From CAYTAP01 sp964435775 (GTDB lineage: Bacteria > Planctomycetota > Phycisphaerae > Tepidisphaerales > Tepidisphaeraceae), in NCBI GenBank assembly GCA_964435775.1, contig CAYTAP010000003.1, positions 1 to 62,596 on the forward strand: DNA of 62,596 bases, in the 5' to 3' direction. Each line of letters starts with the position of its first letter. Position 1 is the stretch's first letter. A model generated the notes under the pieces. It had not been told where the DNA came from and did not search any database. It saw only the letters and a program-made list of their open reading frames with translations. Below are positions 8,815-17,119 of this stretch, in pieces. The position numbers were made by a program, and so were the translations under genes.

Positions 8815-9720
8815 ATGGTGAGCACATCAATCAAGATCACCTCGCCCGAGACGCCCCGCTTCGCGCGTGCCCACGCGTTTACGCTCGTTGAGCTTCTGGT
8901 CGTCATCGGCATCATCGCGCTGTTGATCTCGATCCTTCTCCCGGCGCTGAACAAAGCCCGCCGGGCGGCGAACATGGTCGTCTGTTCGAGCAATCTTCGG
9001 CAAATCGGCATGGGGTTCATGCAGTATGCCCAGTACAACCGGGGGAATTGGCCGATGCTTTATCTTCCAGGCTCGACTGCCGGGCAATGGACCTTTGCAG
9101 GTCCCGGTCTTGAGATGATGCTGGCGCCGTACACTGGCGTGAAGGCCGGACCTCCCGGAGCCGACTACATCAACTACTATGTTGGCGGAAACATCTGGGT
9201 CTGCCCGGGATCGCCCGTGCATGTCATCAAAGGGACGGGTACGGGCCCGGGAGGCAATGGCTTTGGCACATGGGCGACCATCTATGATCCGATCTACAAT
9301 CATAATTCCTACGGAGGACTCCGCTATCACTGGAAGGCCGACCCTCGCGCCTCGGGGTATGATTCGTCGGGCAATCCGATCTACGGCCTGCCCCACCTTC
9401 CCTCATGGAGTCCAAGCTTCTTCACCCATTGGCAGCAGCAGGTGCCCATTCAGTGGTGCGCGAGCTACTACACCCCATCGGGATCGGATGGTGGCATGTC
9501 CGCCCAGGCAAGCTGGCATTATCCGGATGGCCGGCCGACGGTTTTCATCGACGGGCATGTAGCGGTCCTGAAGAAGCTTGTATATCAGGAGGCCAACGAA
9601 TCACTCTACTCGGCCAACTGGACCGACGGCAGCGGCAACACTCCGCACGCCTATTCCACATATAAGTACGGCAATGAATATTCCTATCAATCCGGCGTGT
9701 ACGGTTTGTCGGAGTACTGA
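8815..9720 (+). CDS. Prepilin-type N-terminal cleavage/methylation domain protein
   Basis: A 301-residue pseudopilin-like protein of the type found in many paralogues in Phycisphaerae. The type III signal sequence reads AHAFTLVELLVVIGIIALL (residues ~21-39). Cleavage before the Phe and the +5 Glu are typical, although the residue before Phe is Ala rather than Gly. The C-terminal part is Gly/Tyr/Trp-rich and ends with TVFIDGHVAVLKKL, matching the DGHV element of planctomycete H-X9-DG pseudopilins. AAGGAG lies upstream of ATG 8815, which fixes the start. It is followed 81 bases later by a secreted glycosidase, so it may belong to an export or surface-display route for carbohydrate-active proteins. 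The exact role of this paralogue class is unknown. Confidence 0.9.
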   Translation: MVSTSIKITSPETPRFARAHAFTLVELLVVIGIIALLISILLPALNKARRAANMVVCSSNLRQIGMGFMQYAQYNRGNWPMLYLPGSTAGQWTFAGPGLEMMLAPYTGVKAGPPGADYINYYVGGNIWVCPGSPVHVIKGTGTGPGGNGFGTWATIYDPIYNHNSYGGLRYHWKADPRASGYDSSGNPIYGLPHLPSWSPSFFTHWQQQVPIQWCASYYTPSGSDGGMSAQASWHYPDGRPTVFIDGHVAVLKKLVYQEANESLYSANWTDGSGNTPHAYSTYKYGNEYSYQSGVYGLSEY

Positions 9721-9801
9721 GCAGGCTGGCGCGGCCCCGGCCGCAAGTAAGTAGAAGTGACTTAAACATAAAGTATTTCCACGATCTGGAGAATGATTTT
9801 C

Positions 9802-12519
9802 ATGCGCTATCTCGTCGCCGCCGCATCCGTCGCGTTCGCCGCCCTGCTTTGCTGGAACACACAAGCCGTGACCGCCTCCGAAGCGCCGATCACTCTTGAA
9901 GTCTCCGGCGCGGCGAGCGTCAAGCCGGATACCGATCTCGCGTCGACCGCCGCGATCACCAACAACACCGACAAGCCCGTCTCGGTCTCCGTCGATTACA
10001 CAATTCAGCACGACGCCAACTGGTACAACATTCAGCCGCCCGATCCGGTGTACGGCAGCGATGAGGCGCTGGGTAAAAAGAGTTGGACGGTGGCGGATGG
10101 GAAGACCATTGACGAAGGCGCGATCACGGACAACAAAAAGTGGACCGCCGCCGAGACCGAATACTCCGGTGGGCACTGGACGGAAGCGTTTCAGTACATC
10201 GACCTGGGCAAGCCGATCAAGGTCAATCACATGACCTGGGAGCCGGGTGATGCCAACTGGATTTGGAAGGTCGATGTCAGCGCATCGACCGATGGGAAGA
10301 CGTATACGCCGATCCCGTCTCTGCAAAACGTCGATCTGTACAAAAGGTTTTATGTGCTGAATGTGTTCCCACTGGCCGAGCCGGTGGAGGCGCGATTCCT
10401 TCAGTTTCGCTATCACAAGAACGGCGAAAAGGTCAATGTCTTTCGGATGCCCACCGCCATTCATGTCTATGACGGGACGGCGGACGAATCGTTTGACCTG
10501 CCCAAGGTGGGGCGCGAGTTCGCTTCGGGGCATCTGAGCGCCGATGTCGCGCCGGGAGAAAAGGCTTCGCTGCCGATGACCGCGAAGGAAAAGCTGACGC
10601 CGGGCGCGTATCTCGTCTCCCTTAAAGCCAAGGCCGGGGATCAGACCTACATAACTTGGCGGCATCTGGCCGTCATGCCCGAGGCGTTCAAGCAGATCGG
10701 CGAAAGTCGTTTCGGCTTCAATTCGGATACGGACAAGGTGGCCGATTTGCTCGAGTACATGGGCATCGGCTGGGTTCGATATGAAAACCTCAAAGGCCCG
10801 TTCGTGACGACCGAGCCGGGAAAATATGCCTTTGACGGCAGCATCAATTCCGGCGTCAACGTCGATGCGATTTTCAAAAACTACCGCGAGCACGGGATCA
10901 ACATCCTGCCGCCGTTCCTGGTCTTCCCTTCGTACGCCGATCATCCCAAGGGGACAAAGGCGGAGACCTACCGCCTGAGCCCCGACGACATTAAAGCCTT
11001 CGCCGATTTTTGTTATCAGTCGGTCGCCCGATATGGCGCGACCAAGCACCCGGCCGGCGATTTGGAGACCGCCGACAAGGTGTCCGGGCTGGGGTATGTC
11101 CAATACTGGGAAGTTTGGAATGAGCAGAACCACGGCAACTTCGGCAAGTGGGGCGGGGCGGCCAAGTACTACGATTTCTTCCGCGTCTGCGCCGAGGCGA
11201 TCAAAAAGGCCGACCCCACCGCGAAGGTCACGCATGGCGGGTTCTCCGGCATCGGCGTGAAACTCTTCGCCGACATGCTCAATCACAAGTACCCCGACGG
11301 CAAAACACCGCTCGATTTCATCGATGTGCTCAACGTCCATTTCTATACGGCGCAAGCCCCGCCGGAACTCGGGCGTCTCAACCCCAACACCGCCATCTTC
11401 AACACCACGGATGCGCACACGTTCGAGGAGAACATGGATTTGCTCCGTCAGTGGCGGGATGATTTCGAGCCAAGCAAGCCGATCTGGATGACTGAAACCG
11501 GTTATGAAACGGATGGCACCTACGGCGTGGATGACCACACGCAGGCCGCATGGATGCCGCGTGATCTGATGCTGATCCTCGCCCGCGGCGTGGATAAGGT
11601 GATGGTCTTCCGCGACATCGGATCGGGCCCGGCTCGCTGGGCGTCGGCCGGGGTGTTGCGGGATGACCTGAGCGAAAAGCCGTCGTTCTTCACCTACGCC
11701 ACGCTCATCCACCAGCTCAATGGCGTCGATGGTTACGGCTTGCAGGTCTTCAATGGCGACGACAACGTCCGCATCTACGCCTGGCAGCGCGGCGGGCAGA
11801 CGATGGTCAGCGCCTGGGCGATCAACGGCACGGCGCCGCTCAAATTGAATCTCGGCCAGGCGACGATGACCGATGCCTTCGGCGATGTGCAAAAGAATGT
11901 CGATACGGGTTCGCTCACGCTGACGACCTTCCCGGTCTACCTCAGCGATTGCACCGATCAGGCGGCGGTGAAGGCGATGGTTCAGGAAGCGCAGAAGCGC
12001 CGTGATACGCAGCTCGCGCGGCATCAGGCGGAAATGAACCAGACGGCCTACCTCTATGGCTTTGGCGCCAAAGAGGGAGTCGGCGGCGCGCTGATCGGCA
12101 AGTATCGACCCGCGACAGGCATCACGGCCGACGAGGTGTACGACAACGCGAAGGGCTATGGCTTTTTCCCCGAGGCGGGGCTGGAGGATGGAAAGGTCTA
12201 TCGCTCCGACGACCAGAACAAGCATGCCGTCAAGATCAGCAAGGAAATCGGCTTCAAGTTCATGATCCCGCCGGGCAGGTACACGCTCAAGGTCGGCTTG
12301 GTTCCCTTCAAGCCGACGGGGCAGAACATCACCATCGGCGGCATCGCCGGCGGCGCGAAAACCCTCCCGATCACCAAGGCCGACCCGAGCGTGACGCTCG
12401 AGGTGCAAGTCGGCGGCCAGCCCATCACAATCAACACCGATTACTACGGAATGCTGAGCTGGATCAACGTGGTTCAAACCTTGCCCCCGCCCGGCGGGGA
12501 AGGAGGAAACGGCAAATAA
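9802..12519 (+). CDS. Secreted clan GH-A glycoside hydrolase with discoidin-like domain
   Basis: Exported polysaccharide-degrading enzyme of about 905 residues. A signal peptide (MRYLVAAASVAFAALLCW...A) is followed by a beta-rich region that includes a discoidin/F5-8-like carbohydrate-binding segment around residues 130-210. The catalytic TIM barrel is in the middle: YWEVWNEQNHGN (residues ~434-445) holds the acid/base Glu in the NE pair, and PIWMTETGYETDG (~560-572) the nucleophile Glu, as in clan GH-A families such as GH39. The C-terminal ~200 residues are strand-rich and probably another binding domain. The start was set at the second Met because of its better spacing from GGAG. The family number and substrate are not certain. 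Confidence 0.85.
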   Translation: MRYLVAAASVAFAALLCWNTQAVTASEAPITLEVSGAASVKPDTDLASTAAITNNTDKPVSVSVDYTIQHDANWYNIQPPDPVYGSDEALGKKSWTVADGKTIDEGAITDNKKWTAAETEYSGGHWTEAFQYIDLGKPIKVNHMTWEPGDANWIWKVDVSASTDGKTYTPIPSLQNVDLYKRFYVLNVFPLAEPVEARFLQFRYHKNGEKVNVFRMPTAIHVYDGTADESFDLPKVGREFASGHLSADVAPGEKASLPMTAKEKLTPGAYLVSLKAKAGDQTYITWRHLAVMPEAFKQIGESRFGFNSDTDKVADLLEYMGIGWVRYENLKGPFVTTEPGKYAFDGSINSGVNVDAIFKNYREHGINILPPFLVFPSYADHPKGTKAETYRLSPDDIKAFADFCYQSVARYGATKHPAGDLETADKVSGLGYVQYWEVWNEQNHGNFGKWGGAAKYYDFFRVCAEAIKKADPTAKVTHGGFSGIGVKLFADMLNHKYPDGKTPLDFIDVLNVHFYTAQAPPELGRLNPNTAIFNTTDAHTFEENMDLLRQWRDDFEPSKPIWMTETGYETDGTYGVDDHTQAAWMPRDLMLILARGVDKVMVFRDIGSGPARWASAGVLRDDLSEKPSFFTYATLIHQLNGVDGYGLQVFNGDDNVRIYAWQRGGQTMVSAWAINGTAPLKLNLGQATMTDAFGDVQKNVDTGSLTLTTFPVYLSDCTDQAAVKAMVQEAQKRRDTQLARHQAEMNQTAYLYGFGAKEGVGGALIGKYRPATGITADEVYDNAKGYGFFPEAGLEDGKVYRSDDQNKHAVKISKEIGFKFMIPPGRYTLKVGLVPFKPTGQNITIGGIAGGAKTLPITKADPSVTLEVQVGGQPITINTDYYGMLSWINVVQTLPPPGGEGGNGK

Positions 12520-12521
12520 AA

Positions 12522-12539
12522 GCCACTTACGAAAGTGGC
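12522..12539 (+). terminator. Hairpin after the glycosidase gene, weak terminator candidate
   Basis: GCCACTT and AAGTGGC form a 7-bp stem with a 4-base loop three bases after the stop codon. There is no T-tract behind it, so it could equally be an mRNA-stabilising hairpin between this gene and the PEP-CTERM gene. Confidence 0.3.
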
Positions 12540-12649
12540 GTGAATACAGACTGTTTTCCCGCAAAAACGTTGTGGCGAATATCGAATTGGCGTGTCATAG
12601 TGAACGTGCGTAAGAGCGATGTGTTGGTCAAATCTTTTGGAGGCTTGGT

Positions 12650-13348
12650 ATGAAGAAGCAGAACAAATTGATCTTGAGTGCGGCGCTGGTGGGTGGAATG
12701 GCGATGATGTCGGTCGGAACGGCGAGGGGGACGATTCTGCCGTTTTCGGGCGGCACGACAACCATCAGCAACGGCACTTTCATGAATGCGGTCGCCGACT
12801 ACGGGGACAATGTTACGACGGCTACATCTGGTGGGTTTACGTTTACCGCAGGCACCGAAGGTTGGACGCCAAACGTCACGCTCGACTTTGGCGGCAGCAC
12901 AGCCAAGTATACGCAAAGCGCACTGACTACCGCGGTGTATGCGAAAAACTCGACTTCATTTCCGGATAAAAATTTCATCCGAATTACATTCACGGCGGCG
13001 GCTGGGTATAAGGTCCATCTCTATGACATGAGCGTTTCGGCAAACGGAAGTAATCGGACGGCTGATTCGATTACAATCAATGACGGTACGAGTGACATAT
13101 ATCTTGCGAATTCCTCGCAGAACTCATCTGCTTTGGCGGCTCAATCTGGGGTAGCCAGTACCGTGTCGTTTGGCGCGAGCGGTGTTGAAGGTCAAGTGTT
13201 GACACTCGCCATTGACCTCACCACCGACCACAGCACGGACTATTACATGAGCAACCTGCGTTTCGGCCAGTCCGTCCCCGAGCCCGCATCGCTGGGCCTG
13301 ATGGGCTTGGCCGGGCTGGCGATGCTTCGTCGGCGACGGCAGGCGTAA
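12650..13348 (+). CDS. PEP-CTERM sorting-domain protein
   Basis: Secreted surface protein of 232 residues. It has an N-terminal signal peptide (MKKQNKLILSAALVGGMAMM..., cleavage probably near residue 27) and the canonical exosortase signal at the end: VPEPASLGLMGL, a hydrophobic span, then LRRRRQA. The body is Thr/Ser/Asn/Gly-rich and strand-forming, without a recognised domain. In PEP-CTERM systems the tail is processed by an exosortase during export to an exopolysaccharide-associated surface. No exosortase gene is visible in this window. TTGGAGG lies just upstream of the ATG. A strong hairpin terminator follows. Its function is unknown; proximity to the glycosidase hints at a glycan-related role but does not prove it. 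Confidence 0.92.
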   Translation: MKKQNKLILSAALVGGMAMMSVGTARGTILPFSGGTTTISNGTFMNAVADYGDNVTTATSGGFTFTAGTEGWTPNVTLDFGGSTAKYTQSALTTAVYAKNSTSFPDKNFIRITFTAAAGYKVHLYDMSVSANGSNRTADSITINDGTSDIYLANSSQNSSALAAQSGVASTVSFGASGVEGQVLTLAIDLTTDHSTDYYMSNLRFGQSVPEPASLGLMGLAGLAMLRRRRQA

Positions 13349-13395
13349 TCGCCAAGTCGTCCGGCCGGAGAGTGGGCCGTTGAAGAAATCAAAAG

Positions 13396-13428
13396 CGGCG
13401 CGAGCCCCCATGGTTCGCGCCGTTTTTT
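13396..13428 (+). terminator. Rho-independent terminator
   Basis: CGGCGCGA and TCGCGCCG form a perfect 8-bp stem with an 11-base loop, followed at once by TTTTTT. It lies 48 bases after the PEP-CTERM stop codon and closes that transcript. Confidence 0.85.
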
Positions 13429-13552
13429 CGTTGAACGTCGGGGCCACGCGCCTTTGCCGTTCCCATCCGGGTTCATCAGCGTTGATCCGTGGTTGATTTC
13501 TCCCTGAAGCAAAGCGAATTGCGGAAAGGTGGAACCACAGATGAACACGGAT

Positions 13553-13562
13553 NNNNNNNNNN
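13553..13562. other. Assembly gap (10 N)
   Basis: Ten N bases, almost certainly a fixed-length scaffold join rather than a measured gap. It lies in a repeat-rich intergenic block, so the true sequence may be longer and repetitive. Confidence 0.95.
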
Positions 13563-13590
13563 GCGTTCATTCGGGTTCATCAAGTAACGG

Positions 13591-13634
13591 CCCCCTCCCC
13601 GACCCTCCCCCGGCGTACCGAGGGAGGGAGAGAA
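13591..13634. repeat. Repeat family A, 3' half copy
   Basis: CCCCCTCCCCGACCCTCCCC followed by CGGCGTACCG and AGGGAGGGAGA. This matches the second half of the full element (long arm plus final hairpin around GTAC) and lacks the first hairpin. It lies just inside the scaffold gap, so the missing half may have been lost in assembly. Confidence 0.7.
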
Positions 13635-13656
13635 GCCCCGGCGTATCGAGCCGACG

Positions 13657-13770
13657 GGAAAGGGGACATCCAGAATATCCCTGCAGACGGCTCGTATGCC
13701 GACCCGCTGCATTTTCGCAAGCGCCGGCCCCAGCGTATCGCTGGCGGGATATTCTGGATGTCCCCTTTCC
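13657..13770. repeat. 25-bp inverted repeat flanking a 64-base centre
   Basis: The arm 13657-13681 (GGAAAGGGGACATCC...) is exactly complementary to 13746-13770. The centre contains a second internal similarity, CCCAGCGTATCGCTGG. There is no coding capacity; it looks like a miniature palindromic element or the ends of a short non-autonomous insertion. Confidence 0.75.
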
Positions 13771-13800
13771 TGGACCGTCAGGGTATTTCAATTCTCTACC

Positions 13801-13858
13801 GTAGGGGCGGCTTCAGCCGCCGATATCTTTTCGAGACGGCGGCTGAAGCCGCCCCTAC
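13801..13858. repeat. 22-bp perfect inverted repeat (GGCGGCTTCAGCCGCC type)
   Basis: Positions 13801-13822 (GTAGGGGCGGCTTCAGCCGC...) pair perfectly with 13837-13858. Each arm also contains its own GGCGGCTTCAGCCGCC-like inner palindrome, so alternative cruciform foldings are possible. There is no T-tract, so it is not a simple terminator. Confidence 0.85.
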
Positions 13859-14142
13859 TTAAGTTGCCCACCATCGATTTCCCACCACTTTTCGCAATTT
13901 CCACTTGCAATCCATCCGCCAGGTTTTAAGATGCCAAGGTTGGAAATATGGGAAAGGTGGGCATATTGACGATAAGTGCGGGAGGGGGGGAGTCGGCGGG
14001 GGCGAAATAGGGGGGAGATCGACGGTGTGGCGGAGCCGCATCGGGCGTTGGAGGCCGAGGTGGAACCTTGGCCGGCATGTCGGGAGCGACTGGTGATCGC
14101 CTTGGGATCGACGGTTCGCTCAAGCCACGGAAGGCTAAAGCT

Positions 14143-15801
14143 ATGGATTTCCTCAAATCTCAGTTGGATCGAATCCAGCAACAGTTATCAGGGCTCAACG
14201 CCAGTCAGAAAATGCTCACCGGGTCACTGGTTGTGATCATGGTGATGACGTTGCTCTATTGGGGGCGTTACGCCGGGACGCCGGAGATGCAGCCGCTGCT
14301 CGATCAGCCGTTTGCCGCCGACGACATCGCCCGCGTGACCAGTTCCATCGCGGCCAAGGGGATCGAATACAAGGTGGTGGGGGATCGCGTCATGGTCCCG
14401 GCGGATCGGAAGATGGAAGTGCTGGCCGACCTGGGCTACCAGCAGATGCTCCCGCGCGACACGAAAAACGGCTTTGACGAGATGGTCAAGCAGATGAGTT
14501 TGTGGGAATCGCCGACGCTGGAAAATAAAAAGTTCAATCGCGCCAAGGAGATGACCCTCGGCCAGCTCCTCAGCAAGTTTCCCAATGTGTCCAACGCCCA
14601 GGTCATGATCGACCCGACCGAGGAGAGGATCATCGGCGCCGGCGGCGGCATTCAACCGTCCGCGACGGTTTATCTGAGCATGAGGGATGGGGTCAAACCG
14701 GATAAGAAGCTGGTGTACGCGGCGGCGGATGTCGTGGCCGGGGCGCAGGCGGGGCTGCCGCGGGATCGGGTGGCGGTGATCGTGGATGGGGTGTCGTATC
14801 CGGTCAAGAGCAAGGGGGATGATGGGTTTGGGGGAATGGATGACGACTTCATCCAGCTCACGCAGATGTATGAGCGGCGGTATGTGACCAAGATTCAGGG
14901 GCAGCTTGCGTTCATCAAGGGGGCGCTGGTGTCGGTGACGGTGGATCTGAACACGGTCAGCCGCCAGGAACAGGCGACGGAGGTCGATCCGCTGAAGTTT
15001 GTTCACAAGCCGATTGAGGAAACGAGCAGCAGCGAGGAGACGAGCAATTCAAGCCCGAACACCGGCGATGTCGGCGTGGGCGCCAACACGCAGGTGACGG
15101 TGGAGGGCACCGGCGGCGGGGATAGGAACACGAGCACGGTTGATAAGACCGAGACGCGCTATCAGCTTGAGACGAGCCGCAAGGTGATCACGTCGAAGAT
15201 GCCGGCGGGCACCGCGACGGTGGTCGCCGCGACGGTGCGCGTGCCGCGCAGCTTTTTCATCAATTTGTTCAAAGCCCGCTCCGGCGCCGCCAGCTCGGCC
15301 GAGCCGACCGACGCGGTGCTCAAGCCGATCATCGACGCCGAACTGCCCAAGATTCGTGACGATGTGATGGCCTGCACGGGTTTGACGGATCTGAACGCCG
15401 TCAAGGTGGACACCTATCCCGATCCCGCGCCGCTGCCGGAGATGGCGACCGGCGCCGCGACGGCGTCATCGGCGCCGGTGTCGATGCTGCTGGGTTCGCA
15501 CGTTAAGGAAATCGGCGTGCTGGCGCTGGCGGTCTTCAGTCTCGTCATGGTCATGATGATGGTCCGCAAGAGCACGCCCCAGCCGGTCATCGCGGCGCGG
15601 ATGGAACCGCGTGAGCCGGCGCCGAAGCCCACGGCGGCGGAAATGGCGGCCGAGGTGGGCGCGGGGGACCTGATGATGGATGGAATGGAGCTCGATGAGG
15701 ATGCGGTCAAGACGCATCAGATGCTGAACCAGGTGGAAACGATGGTGAAGGACAACCCCGACGCCGCGGCCAATTTGGTGAAGCGGTGGTTGAATCGATA
15801 A
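14143..15801 (+). CDS. fliF: Flagellar M-ring protein FliF
   Basis: Forms the MS-ring in the inner membrane on which the rotor and export gate are built. The 552 residues show the standard layout: TM helix 1 at about 26-42, the YscJ-like ring-building domain (LPRDTKNGFDEMVKQ is the conserved loop), the Ser/Thr/Asn/Gly-rich periplasmic linker around 285-330, the C-terminal ring domain, TM helix 2 at about 454-472 and a cytosolic tail ending ANLVKRWLNR that binds FliG. The start at MDFLKSQ was chosen for its GGAAGG spacing and family fit; 25 upstream codons are open. It is the first gene of the flagellar cluster. A palindromic repeat begins four bases after its stop. Confidence 0.96.
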   Translation: MDFLKSQLDRIQQQLSGLNASQKMLTGSLVVIMVMTLLYWGRYAGTPEMQPLLDQPFAADDIARVTSSIAAKGIEYKVVGDRVMVPADRKMEVLADLGYQQMLPRDTKNGFDEMVKQMSLWESPTLENKKFNRAKEMTLGQLLSKFPNVSNAQVMIDPTEERIIGAGGGIQPSATVYLSMRDGVKPDKKLVYAAADVVAGAQAGLPRDRVAVIVDGVSYPVKSKGDDGFGGMDDDFIQLTQMYERRYVTKIQGQLAFIKGALVSVTVDLNTVSRQEQATEVDPLKFVHKPIEETSSSEETSNSSPNTGDVGVGANTQVTVEGTGGGDRNTSTVDKTETRYQLETSRKVITSKMPAGTATVVAATVRVPRSFFINLFKARSGAASSAEPTDAVLKPIIDAELPKIRDDVMACTGLTDLNAVKVDTYPDPAPLPEMATGAATASSAPVSMLLGSHVKEIGVLALAVFSLVMVMMMVRKSTPQPVIAARMEPREPAPKPTAAEMAAEVGAGDLMMDGMELDEDAVKTHQMLNQVETMVKDNPDAAANLVKRWLNR

Positions 15802-15804
15802 TGG

Positions 15805-15893
15805 ATTTTCGATTTTTGATTTGCGATTTTCGATTGGGAGATTCGCCCTTGCCTTCTCTTTCAATCAAAAATCAACAATCAAAAATCGAAAAT
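15805..15893. repeat. Repeat family B palindrome between fliF and fliG
   Basis: ATTTTCGATTTTTGATTT at the left is complementary to AAATCAAAAATCGAAAAT-like sequence at the right, with a further ATCAAAAATC unit inside each arm. A/T-rich against the G/C-rich genes around it. It begins four bases after the fliF stop. Related copies are at 32875-32967 and 46629-46677. Confidence 0.85.
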
Positions 15894-15929
15894 TGCCTCG
15901 CATGCCCTGAACCATACACAGGATGAACC

Positions 15930-16940
15930 ATGGCCGCTGGAGACATGACAGGCGTGCGCAAGTCGGCGATTCTCCTGCTCTCACTGGAGCAGGATGAGGC
16001 GGCGGCCATTCTCAAGCGGTTGCCCCCCGAGGCGGTGGAGGAGGTGTCGCGGGAAATCGCGTCCTTGGGCGAAGTGTCGCTGACGACGCGCAAGGATGTT
16101 TTCGGGGAGTTTTACAATCTCGCGCTGGCGAATTCCTACATGAGCGAAGGGGGGCTGGAATACGCCAAATCGCTCTTGAAAAAAAGTTTGAGCGAGGAGG
16201 ATGCCGGGCGGATCATCAAGCAGGTGACGCAACAGGTTCAGACGACGCCGTTTTCATTTTTGCAGAAGGCGGAATCGGAAAACCTGCTGACGTTCATTCA
16301 GGATGAACATCCGCAGACGATCGCGCTGATTTTGGCGCACCTGCCAAGCCAGAAGGCGTCGGAAATCCTTGTGGGGTTGCCGAGCCAGAAGCAGATCGAG
16401 GTCGTCAAGCGCGTCGCCAACATGGAGCAGACGAACCCGGAAGTCATCAAGGAAGTGGAACGCGGACTCGAGCATCGCCTCAGCGACATCGTGAGTCAGA
16501 CGTTTGAGAAGGCGGGCGGCGTCGATACCGTCGCGGAAATTCTAAACCTCGCCGATCGAAGCACGGAAAAGGGAATCATGGAGGGGTTGGAGGCGGAGGA
16601 TCCGGACCTGGTGGAACAAATCCGCCGGCTCATGTTCGTCTTCGAGGACATTCTGCTCGTCAACGACAAGGGGATTCAGTCGGTTCTCAAGGAAGTGGGC
16701 AACGAGGAACTGTCGCTGGCGCTCAAGACGGCCAGCCAGGAGTTGCGGGACAAGATTTTCAAGAACATGTCCGAGCGCGCCGCGCAGCTCATCCAGGAGG
16801 ACATGCAGTACATGGGTCCGGTGCGCGTCAGCGATGTGGAATCCGCGCAGCAGAAGATCGTGGATGTCGTGCGACGGCTGGAGGATGCCGGCGAAATCAT
16901 CATCGCCGGCCGCGGCGGCGAAAAGGAAATGGTGGTGTAG
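15930..16940 (+). CDS. fliG: Flagellar motor switch protein FliG
   Basis: Rotor protein linking the FliF ring to the C-ring and interacting with the stator; 336 residues is the usual size. The N-terminal FliF-binding domain begins GVRKSAILLLSLEQDEAAAIL, the middle domain contains the EHPQTIALILAHLPSQKA signature (about residues 128-145), and the C-terminal torque helix includes MFVFEDILLVNDKGIQSVLKE with its alternating charges. The ATG is preceded by AGGATGAACC. It is the second gene of the cluster, separated from fliF by a family B palindrome and from fliH by a different palindromic block. The tail ends in a short acidic/basic segment (GRGGEKEMVV) slightly longer than in enteric FliG. Confidence 0.97.
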   Translation: MAAGDMTGVRKSAILLLSLEQDEAAAILKRLPPEAVEEVSREIASLGEVSLTTRKDVFGEFYNLALANSYMSEGGLEYAKSLLKKSLSEEDAGRIIKQVTQQVQTTPFSFLQKAESENLLTFIQDEHPQTIALILAHLPSQKASEILVGLPSQKQIEVVKRVANMEQTNPEVIKEVERGLEHRLSDIVSQTFEKAGGVDTVAEILNLADRSTEKGIMEGLEAEDPDLVEQIRRLMFVFEDILLVNDKGIQSVLKEVGNEELSLALKTASQELRDKIFKNMSERAAQLIQEDMQYMGPVRVSDVESAQQKIVDVVRRLEDAGEIIIAGRGGEKEMVV

Positions 16941-16944
16941 GGGG

Positions 16945-17112
16945 GGGTGTGAAGGATGAAGGATGAAGGAGGAAGGATGAAGGATGAAGGGCGCGTCGTT
17001 TGTCTTTGTAGGGTCCGTAGTACTCTGCGGACCATTGCTCCAATCGTGAGGGTGGTCCGCGGAGTACCACAGACCCTACAACTCATCCCTCATCCTTCAT
17101 CCTTCATCCTTA
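16945..17112. repeat. Nested palindrome: GAAGGATGAAGG array flanking a GTAGGGTCCG inverted repeat
   Basis: The outer left part is a purine array of AGGATGA units (16952-16990), and the outer right part the complementary ATCCTTC array (17085-17112). Nested inside is GTAGGGTCCG...TGCGGACC against GGTCCGCGGAGTACC...ACCCTAC. Together they form one large imperfect cruciform filling the space between fliG and fliH, starting within a few bases of the fliG stop. The inner unit recurs at 62413-62487, the outer unit at 60107-60140. Confidence 0.85.
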
Positions 17113-17119
17113 TTCAGAC

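Larger units (their letters stand above)
13429..14142. other. Gene-free, palindrome-rich intergenic block upstream of fliF
   Basis: About 700 bases with no supportable gene. It holds the scaffold gap, a half copy of repeat family A (13591-13634), a 25-bp inverted repeat (13657-13770), a 22-bp perfect inverted repeat (13801-13858) and the fliF leader. A weak flagellar sigma-28-like -10 (GACGATAA, 13968-13975) is present, but no convincing -35 TAAA sits at the right distance. The remaining open frames are short, low-complexity and unlike the neighbours in codon use. Confidence 0.7.

Noticed and set aside
9601..12564. A 987-codon open frame on the minus strand opposite the GH-A glycosidase
   Set aside because: It mirrors the codon periodicity of the real gene in GC-rich DNA. 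The plus-strand frame has a signal peptide, catalytic motifs and a start with a ribosome-binding site; the minus frame has none.
13968..13975. GACGATAA as a flagellar sigma-28 promoter of fliF
   Set aside because: It differs from the GCCGATAA consensus and there is no matching TAAA about 15 bases upstream; kept only as a remark.
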